DNA from: JAVBOF01 sp031550915
GTDB lineage: Bacteria > Bacillota > Clostridia > Christensenellales > MGBC116941
Length of the DNA stretch: 10,091 bases
Direction of reading: 5' to 3'
NCBI GenBank assembly: GCA_031550915.1
Contig: JAVBOF010000157.1
Coordinates: forward strand, 1-10,091
The first letter of the stretch is position 1; each line of letters opens with the position of its first letter. A model generated the notes under the pieces. The model had not been told where the DNA came from. It was given only the letters and a program-made list of their open reading frames with translations, and did no database searches. The translations under genes and the position numbers were made by a program. This document shows, piece after piece, positions 5,345 to 10,091 of the stretch.

Positions 5345-6349
5345 TTATTCCTTGGTATCGGCCTTAGTCTCGTCCCTTAGTCTGCGCCTTTCGCGGTTCT
5401 TTCTGTTGTTTCTGCGTATGATAAGCAGTATAATCACTGCTATTATCGCTAGTATTATCAAAACTGGCAAAGCCGCAACAATGAATACCAAAAAGCCTTC
5501 AAAGAATTTTATCAATCCCGAAAGCGTTGCCGAAAGTCCTTTGCCGATCCGTTCGCCCAATGTTGTTTCAGTCGTTGTGAATATCTTTATTGGTTCTTTT
5601 TCCGTCAAAACGATATCTATTCGGCTCATATCCACAATATTATCAAGTCTGCGCAAGGTTTCAGTCAGTGATTCAACCTCTGTCTGTATGCGGGTTATCT
5701 CTTTATCGAGCTTAATGATATCATCCAGTTTTTCCGCCTTCGCTAGTATGGCCTCCATACGCTCCTGCTGCAGTTTAAGCGTTTTCACACGCGCCTCGGT
5801 ATCATAATACTGCTGCGTAACATCCTGTCCGCTTTGGTTCTTTGAAACGATCTTACCCGTGTTGCCTTCTATCTCATTTAAAAAAGAATTGTACCGGTCA
5901 CTGGGCACCCAGGCAACCATCTGCATCTGCCTCCCGTCACCGCCCTCAGATATCGACATACCATACATTTCAGATTTCTCTACATAGCCGCCCAGTGTGG
6001 CCACGCGCTGCTCCAGAAACATCTTGTCCTTATCATACTCCATTGTTTCGATCGAATATGATACGGCTTTAACGACCTTCCTGGGTGTTCCAATTGCTCC
6101 GCCGCCCGCTACGGACTGTGCTTCCTCAGTCTCAGGGTCTAAGGGCGCCTCAGATGCCGGGAGTTCTGCGGCGGCATCAGCTGCCGGCGGCGCGTATTGT
6201 TTACTTAACGACCCTTCATCCGCGGCCGGGGCGAATGCCGCGTCTGGTGCAGAAACCGCTTCCGAAGCTGGCGCCGCTGGCGCCGCGCATCCCACAGCCA
6301 AGAATAGCGTAAAAACCAGAGAAATAATTGTAACTAGTATTTTTCTCAT
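5345..6349 (-). CDS. DUF4349 domain lipoprotein with C-terminal membrane segment
   Basis: This is a 334-residue envelope protein. A lipoprotein-type signal ends at LAVGC (lipidated Cys21). Residues 22-88 are an Ala/Pro/Glu-rich, probably unstructured linker. The DUF4349 domain covers about 90-310: a ferredoxin-like part with VEKSEMYG and MQMVAWVPSDRYNSFLNEI, then a long coiled coil (about 183-235), and RIDIVLTEKEP (243-253). A strong membrane helix lies at about 283-311, followed by a very basic cytoplasmic tail (RRNNRKNRERRRLR). The molecular role of DUF4349 proteins is unknown. The start was placed at 6349, not the in-frame ATG at 6394, because GGAGG lies 5 bases upstream and the signal peptide starts here. 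It is divergent from the ABC importer and convergent with the exported-protein gene, so it is probably transcribed alone. Confidence 0.9.
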   Translation of the reverse strand: MRKILVTIISLVFTLFLAVGCAAPAAPASEAVSAPDAAFAPAADEGSLSKQYAPPAADAAAELPASEAPLDPETEEAQSVAGGGAIGTPRKVVKAVSYSIETMEYDKDKMFLEQRVATLGGYVEKSEMYGMSISEGGDGRQMQMVAWVPSDRYNSFLNEIEGNTGKIVSKNQSGQDVTQQYYDTEARVKTLKLQQERMEAILAKAEKLDDIIKLDKEITRIQTEVESLTETLRRLDNIVDMSRIDIVLTEKEPIKIFTTTETTLGERIGKGLSATLSGLIKFFEGFLVFIVAALPVLIILAIIAVIILLIIRRNNRKNRERRRLRDETKADTKE

Positions 6350-6450
6350 ATTAGCCTCCAAATCAAGTCTTTTGTTATTCGAATGACCGTTCAAAGATTT
6401 TGTTCCAATAATTTTTTAATAAATTTATATATTCCGCCTATCGATCCCAA

Positions 6451-6479
6451 TTAACAATTTTTATATCATAGAATACTAT
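6451..6479 (+). promoter_or_regulatory. Promoter of the ABC importer operon
   Basis: TTAACA (6451-6456, 5 of 6 matches) is followed by exactly 17 bases and TACTAT (6474-6479, 4 of 6 matches). Transcription would start near 6486, giving a leader of about 23 bases. The -10 box lies inside a small palindrome described separately. No riboswitch would fit in so short a leader. Confidence 0.6.
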
Positions 6480-6488
6480 GTTACATAG
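6467..6488. promoter_or_regulatory. CATAG/CTATG palindrome over the -10 box (possible operator)
   Basis: CATAG (6467-6471), AATA and CTATG (6476-6480) form an inverted repeat covering the -10 element. A third copy, CATAG (6484-6488), follows after 3 bases, at the expected transcription start. This is a suitable place for a repressor. The half sites are only 5 bases long, so chance occurrence is possible. Confidence 0.35.
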
Positions 6489-6508
6489 CAAAAAAGGATG
6501 GATAGCGA

Positions 6509-7273
6509 ATGGATTACCTGTTACGGATAAAAAATATCAGTTATATCTATCATTCAAAGAACGGCGAAACACTTGCCGTCGAAGATATCGGTTTTGAAGT
6601 CAAAGAAGGAGAGTTTATATGTCTTGTCGGGCCAAGCGGCTGCGGCAAATCTACGGTTTTGTCTATGATCGCTGGATTGCTAAAGCCAAGAAGCGGCGAT
6701 ATGCTTTTTAACGGCCGCCCATTGGAAAACGGAAACGACGAGATAGCGTATATGCTGCAGAGGGACCATCTATTCGGATGGCGGACTATTAAGGCAAACG
6801 CCATATTGGGGCTTGAAATACGCCGGCAAAACACTCCCGAAAATATCAAGGGCACGGTGGATCTGCTGACTACATACGGACTGGGAAACTTTATAAACTC
6901 TTACCCCTCTCAGCTTTCCGGCGGAATGCGCCAAAAAGCCGCCTTGATAAGGACCCTTGCGGTGCATCCGAGCTTACTGCTTTTAGATGAACCGTTTTCA
7001 GCCCTCGATTACCAAACAAGGCTGGCTGTAGCTGACGAAATATATTCAATTATCAAAAGGGAGAATAAAACCGCAATTATGGTCACGCATGATATCGCCG
7101 AGGCCATATCCATGGCGGATAGGGTGTTTGTGCTTTCCGGCAGGCCCGCCCGTATAAAGAGGACCATTGAATTGAACCTCTCGGGTGAGACACCGTTGAA
7201 TAAAAGGCAGGATCCCAACTTCAAAACATATTTCGATCAAATATGGAAGGAACTTGATATACATGTCACCTGA
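6509..7273 (+). CDS. ABC transporter ATPase, nitrate/sulfonate/taurine type (SsuB/TauB-like)
   Basis: This is the 254-residue cytoplasmic ATP-hydrolysing subunit of an ABC importer. All motifs are intact: Walker A GPSGCGKST (41-49), Q-loop Gln84 (MLQRD), signature LSGGM (136-140), Walker B LLLLDEP (156-162), D-loop SALD (164-167) and switch His194 (MVTHD). AEAISMADRVFVLSGRPARI (198-217) is typical of the SsuB/TauB/NrtD/ThiZ group. The substrate cannot be read from the ATPase; sulfonates, taurine, nitrate or a pyrimidine precursor of thiamine are family options. The start has an AAGGA site 10 bases upstream (6494-6498), slightly far but workable. It overlaps the permease gene by 11 bases, so the two are translated together. 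A promoter with a palindrome lies directly upstream. Confidence 0.92.
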   Translation: MDYLLRIKNISYIYHSKNGETLAVEDIGFEVKEGEFICLVGPSGCGKSTVLSMIAGLLKPRSGDMLFNGRPLENGNDEIAYMLQRDHLFGWRTIKANAILGLEIRRQNTPENIKGTVDLLTTYGLGNFINSYPSQLSGGMRQKAALIRTLAVHPSLLLLDEPFSALDYQTRLAVADEIYSIIKRENKTAIMVTHDIAEAISMADRVFVLSGRPARIKRTIELNLSGETPLNKRQDPNFKTYFDQIWKELDIHVT

Positions 7274-8075
7274 CACACATTTATCACTTGAACATCGGGC
7301 GTACCTGAGACGCATAAAGCGCAAGAATATATATATTTCACTGGCTAGATGGGGAATTTTGCTTATATTCATTCTTCTTTGGGAACTTGCCGCGAACTGG
7401 GGTTGGATTGATCCGTTTATCGTCAGCTCACCAAGCCGCGTTGTTAAAACGATCGCTTCGCTAGCGAGTGAGGGCAATCTCTGGAACCATATAGGGCTGA
7501 CCGTAGGCGAAACCATAATAGGATTCCTCGCGGGCACTATTTTGGGTACTTTGGTAGCGGTATTATTATGGTGGAGCGAAAGTGTATCTCGAATTTTTGA
7601 GCCGTACCTTGTTGTGTTAAATAGTTTACCCAAGATCGCTCTCGGGCCGATAATCATCGTATGGATCGGCGCAGGAATAGGCGCGATAATCGTAATGGCT
7701 TTGCTGATATCTATCGTTGTAACAATAATGAGTGTATTGAATGGATTCTTGGAAGTCAGCCGAGAAGAGACCATACTTATGCGGACATTCAGGGCAACAA
7801 AGCTGCAGATATTCACAAAGGTCATACTTCCCGCCAGCATTCCCACTATTATATCCACCCTGAAGATCAATGTAGGTATGTCATGGATCGGCGTAATCGT
7901 TGCTGAATTCCTGGTTTCCGGTTCCGGTCTGGGTTACCTTATTGTGTATGGTGGGCAGGTATTTAAACTGGATCTCGTCATGACAGGCGTAATTATTCTG
8001 GCGATTGCCGCAGCTCTGATGTATCAGGGCGTTGCGTGGATAGAAAAAAGGTACTTAAAAGGACATAAATGCTAA
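7263..8075 (+). CDS. ABC transporter permease, nitrate/sulfonate/taurine type (SsuC/TauC-like)
   Basis: This is a 270-residue inner-membrane permease of the binding-protein-dependent transport family. About six membrane segments are visible (roughly 28-45, 82-104, 122-136, 139-158, 205-225 and 238-258). The cytoplasmic EAA loop that docks on the ATPase is at about 168-194 (EETILMRTFRATKLQIF, then KVILPASIP). The periplasmic start, PFIVSSPSRV (51-60), is typical of SsuC/TauC proteins. The ATG at 7263 was preferred to an in-frame TTG at 7254, because AAGGA (7247-7251) lies 11 bases before the ATG but only 2 before the TTG. It is translationally coupled to the ATPase. No substrate-binding protein gene follows: the next gene is on the other strand only 20 bases away. 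The pair would need a binding protein encoded elsewhere. Confidence 0.92.
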   Translation: MSPDTHLSLEHRAYLRRIKRKNIYISLARWGILLIFILLWELAANWGWIDPFIVSSPSRVVKTIASLASEGNLWNHIGLTVGETIIGFLAGTILGTLVAVLLWWSESVSRIFEPYLVVLNSLPKIALGPIIIVWIGAGIGAIIVMALLISIVVTIMSVLNGFLEVSREETILMRTFRATKLQIFTKVILPASIPTIISTLKINVGMSWIGVIVAEFLVSGSGLGYLIVYGGQVFKLDLVMTGVIILAIAAALMYQGVAWIEKRYLKGHKC

Positions 8076-8095
8076 AATTTATTGGGTTGACTCAG

Positions 8096-8809
8096 CTAGA
8101 AAATATCATTCATTCCGATATTTACAAGTTTGACATCCTGCGGGTGGGCGTTTAGCTTGACGCCGTTGACGATGAATAAAAATTTGCATCCTAGGAATTT
8201 GCATGCCTGCTCCGTCATAATCATGCGCTTCATATATATTTGCATGAATTCCATAACGGAGCTTTTATCATTCATGGCAAATTCAAAGCGTATTTCCATC
8301 TTGTCTTTATCCACTACCACATTTGTGCTTTTTATGGAAAAGTTCACACGGTCATGTATATCACGGTCTGTTTCATCCCTGCGGTTTGCCCTCACACGTG
8401 CTTTGTGTGCGTCGATCTTATCCGCTATAACCAGAGCAGCCGTCATAACGCTTACAATGCTGCCCATTTCTTCTTCATGGTTGCCGACAGCGCTTATGAT
8501 ACTGCAAACCTCATGCATAGGCATACCCATATCCAATAGTATGGGAAAAAGCATGCTTGCTCCAAGCTGACCATGGTTCTTTCTGTTTATTACGTTGCCG
8601 ATATCATGGACCCATCCGGCAATCGCTGTTAATTCTACAAGCCTTTCAGAATATCCTAGCCTGCGGATAATATCGGAGGCGACTCTGCTGACATATCCGA
8701 CATGCCGCGGACCATGATCGGTATAACCGAGTGCTTCCAGGCATTTGTTTGCCCTATGCACTAAGGTGGATATGTCTTTATTATTGCGTATATCTTCTAA
8801 TGTAACCAA
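8096..8809 (-). CDS. HD-domain phosphohydrolase with non-ATG start
   Basis: This is a 237-residue HD-superfamily protein, a metal-dependent phosphohydrolase of unknown substrate. Likely metal and catalytic residues are H32 and H36 (DHGPRH), H68-D69 (WVHDIGN), H79 (KNHGQLG), H111-E112 (GNHEEE) and D130 (VIADKID). The C-terminal 75 residues (VNFSIKSTNVVVDKDKMEIR onward) form a separate alpha/beta part. There is no ATG before residue 86, which is inside the HD domain. The start given is TTG at 8809-8807, which fits the usual N-terminus (MVTLEDI) but lacks a nearby ribosome binding site. AAAAGGA (8838-8832) instead suits ATT at 8827 or ATC at 8821, which would add 4 to 6 residues. The gene follows the HEAT-like gene by 17 bases or less and ends 20 bases from the convergent permease. 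Confidence 0.85.
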   Translation of the reverse strand: MVTLEDIRNNKDISTLVHRANKCLEALGYTDHGPRHVGYVSRVASDIIRRLGYSERLVELTAIAGWVHDIGNVINRKNHGQLGASMLFPILLDMGMPMHEVCSIISAVGNHEEEMGSIVSVMTAALVIADKIDAHKARVRANRRDETDRDIHDRVNFSIKSTNVVVDKDKMEIRFEFAMNDKSSVMEFMQIYMKRMIMTEQACKFLGCKFLFIVNGVKLNAHPQDVKLVNIGMNDIF

Positions 8810-8826
8810 TTTGTCGTCGATACTAA

Positions 8827-9651
8827 TCAGATCCTTTTCATTTCACTCAGTGCTTCAAAGTCCTTGTCGCCGTCAAAGTCGGGTATTTGTCCAATTTCTC
8901 CCCCGAGTGCTTCTATTGCGTCACGTAAAACGCAAAAAGATAAATAATCGATACCTTTTGCTTTGACAGCTTCCTCCAATATGGGAACAGCTCTCTCATC
9001 ACCATATTTTTCAAGATAGTATGCGTGTAGATTCCTGTTGCCTATATCGTTTTCGAATTTCTCTATCAATATTTTAAATATCCGCTCATCGGCTTTCTGC
9101 AAAGACATTATATCCAAAAGCCTTTCCGATGCTTCAGTGTCGGCTTTTTTAAGCGCTTCAATAAGTTTGTCTATATGGCTTATTTCCATGTCTTCCAGTG
9201 CAGATGCCGCTTTTTCTGCCAAATCGCCTTTTTTGGCGCAAACGATTTCAATCAATGCGTCCTCACATACGCTCGATCCAATCTCAGTCAAAAGCCCAAT
9301 AACTTCAATGATGAACCCTTCTCTTTCATCCATATTCTTTAACGCATCCAATAAAAACGGTTCAGCGGATGGACCAAAATCTGAAATTGCATCCAGAAGT
9401 AATTCCGGTGGGTTCATACCGGAATCGATATAATCTTTCATTCTTAATATGAGCTCACCGGGATTATCCGTTTGTTTGAAAAACCCTGCTGGCGATGTAC
9501 CGCCCAAGCAGTCAAAGCAGGTATCTTTCCATTCGTCATATTTTTTCAGCGCGACTTCATCGATAGCCTCTTCTTTAAGTTTATCGATATCCGGTATTGA
9601 TTCTTTTAAATAAGCTACAAATAATAAATCAAAATCAATTAGCTCGGTCAT
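8827..9651 (-). CDS. HEAT-like repeat protein, hypothetical
   Basis: This is a 274-residue acidic, all-helical cytoplasmic protein. Repeated helix pairs of HEAT/PBS-lyase type can be seen at about 96-125 (AEPFLLDALKNMDEREGF and following), 130-155, 160-187 and 220-250 (ERAVPILEEAVKAKGIDYLS). The spacing is about 30 residues, with Leu/Ile at the packing positions. Near the N-terminus is a single C-x-x-C (C45, C48; TCFDCLGG). HEAT arrays act as protein-binding scaffolds, and the partner is unknown. There is no signal peptide. The start is secure: AAAGGA lies 5 bases before the ATG, and the ATG overlaps the upstream stop as ATGA (9651-9648), so translation is coupled. The end leads into the HD gene. 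Confidence 0.8.
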   Translation of the reverse strand: MTELIDFDLLFVAYLKESIPDIDKLKEEAIDEVALKKYDEWKDTCFDCLGGTSPAGFFKQTDNPGELILRMKDYIDSGMNPPELLLDAISDFGPSAEPFLLDALKNMDEREGFIIEVIGLLTEIGSSVCEDALIEIVCAKKGDLAEKAASALEDMEISHIDKLIEALKKADTEASERLLDIMSLQKADERIFKILIEKFENDIGNRNLHAYYLEKYGDERAVPILEEAVKAKGIDYLSFCVLRDAIEALGGEIGQIPDFDGDKDFEALSEMKRI

Positions 9652-10091
9652 TTTTTCCTTTTAGGCAGATATATCTTCATAACTTCGACTATCCTATTAA
9701 GTTGATATAATGAGATATTGTATGCCTGGCATATATCTTTTTTGTAAACAGGTATCGAAAGGTTATAGCATGTGCAATATTCCAAAGCGGCCGCCCACGC
9801 ATCCACGCGTTTTACCAAGATATTGTCGTCAGCAATACCGTTGGCTATATCCTCCCAAAGCTTCATGGCGGAAGAGACCACACGTTTGTCATAACGGAGC
9901 TTCATCTTCTTTATGCAATATTCCAAGACGCTTTTATACTCCCGAGGAAAAGACCTGCCCTTCTCGTTGAACAGGTTTACCCGAACCTCTGCAATACCTT
10001 CTTTGATGTACGCGATATATGGTTCTTTTGCATCCATACGCTTTAAAAGAGTAAAAACATCTTTTTTTAGATCGTCCGGCTGGGTCCTGCT
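9648..10091 (-). CDS. Hypothetical protein, DUF6398-like (N-terminus off right edge)
   Basis: The frame is open to the window edge and codes for at least 147 residues. The first in-frame ATG (10037) has no convincing ribosome binding site. The 18 codons before it (SRTQPDDLKKDVFTLLKR) read as ordinary protein, so the gene probably begins outside the window. The C-terminal about 100 residues fit a DUF6398-like pattern. A helical segment with YKSVLEYC and KKMKLRYD is followed by VKRVDAWAAALEY, then CYNLSIPVYKKDICQAYNIS and a final helix, similar to the W-A-A-G-I/YN-hydrophobic core and the helix-turn-helix-like end of that family. The match is from memory and modest. The function is unknown. It is coupled to the HEAT-like gene by an ATGA overlap and is the first visible member of a minus-strand unit of at least three genes. 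Confidence 0.6.
   Translation of the reverse strand, partial: SRTQPDDLKKDVFTLLKRMDAKEPYIAYIKEGIAEVRVNLFNEKGRSFPREYKSVLEYCIKKMKLRYDKRVVSSAMKLWEDIANGIADDNILVKRVDAWAAALEYCTCYNLSIPVYKKDICQAYNISLYQLNRIVEVMKIYLPKRKK

Noticed and set aside
5352..5807. Plus-strand open frame antisense to the DUF4349 gene
   Set aside because: The translation is Ser/Ile-rich and featureless, it has no ribosome binding site, and it is explained by codon bias of the opposite gene.
6350..6394. Upstream in-frame ATG adding 15 residues to the DUF4349 lipoprotein
   Set aside because: The GGAGG site is correctly spaced for 6349, and the extension would place polar residues before the signal peptide.
6350..6508. Riboswitch or SRP RNA gene in the largest intergenic gap
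   Set aside because: I found no long paired stems, no TPP- or S-box-like conserved core and no SRP-type GNAR tetraloop hairpin; the gap is A+T-rich and largely taken by promoter elements.
7046..7870. Long open frame (274 codons) on the minus strand, antisense to the ABC ATPase and permease
   Set aside because: It lies opposite two well-supported coupled genes, its translation is low-complexity Ile/Thr/Ser-rich with no motif, and it is a shadow of the permease codon pattern.
1..10091. CRISPR arrays, insertion sequences, tRNA or rRNA genes
   Set aside because: No regularly spaced repeats, transposase motifs, terminal inverted repeats or tRNA T-loop signatures were seen; short ATATAT runs (for example near 85 and 2580) are within coding sequence.

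Overview
The window looks like chromosomal DNA of a low-to-moderate G+C Gram-positive bacterium, most likely a Clostridia-type Firmicute. The strongest reason is the conserved cluster ylxM-ffh-rpsP-khpA-rimM in its usual Firmicutes order. AGGAGG-type ribosome binding sites, sigma-A-like promoters and single-membrane export signals (one Sec signal peptide, one lipobox) agree with this. I cannot name a genus.

Layout. Positions 1-2629 (minus strand) hold the signal-recognition-particle and ribosome-assembly operon: ylxM, ffh, rpsP, khpA and the N-terminal three quarters of rimM, which runs off the left edge. A near-consensus promoter (TTGACA, 17 bp, TAAAAT) lies just before ylxM. Positions 2716-3626 (minus) hold a DUF3006 protein and a MinD/CobQ-like P-loop ATPase. 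A 124-bp divergent gap with a dyad separates these from a short A+T-rich plus-strand group at 3751-5203: a 69-residue stand-alone WYL-like domain, a 110-residue helical hypothetical protein with an internal repeat, and a 264-residue exported protein of unknown function. A convergent DUF4349 membrane lipoprotein gene follows (5345-6349, minus). Divergent from it is a nitrate/sulfonate/taurine-type ABC importer pair, ATPase plus permease (6509-8075, plus), with no substrate-binding protein in the window. The right end (8096-10091, minus) is a coupled three-gene unit: a DUF6398-like protein open to the right edge, a HEAT-like repeat protein and an HD-domain phosphohydrolase without an ATG start.

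Function. The left operon supplies co-translational protein targeting (Ffh, YlxM) together with 30S subunit protein S16, a KH RNA-binding protein and the 16S maturation factor RimM. The rest is accessory or poorly characterised: envelope proteins, an importer of unknown substrate, and two small groups of hypothetical genes. No tRNA, rRNA, CRISPR array, insertion sequence or phage gene was recognised. No stretch longer than 300 bases lacks a gene; the largest gaps are 6350-6508, 5204-5344 and 3627-3750. I see no convincing new defence or mobile system. The least explained parts are the WYL-like pair and the DUF6398-like/HEAT/HD unit.
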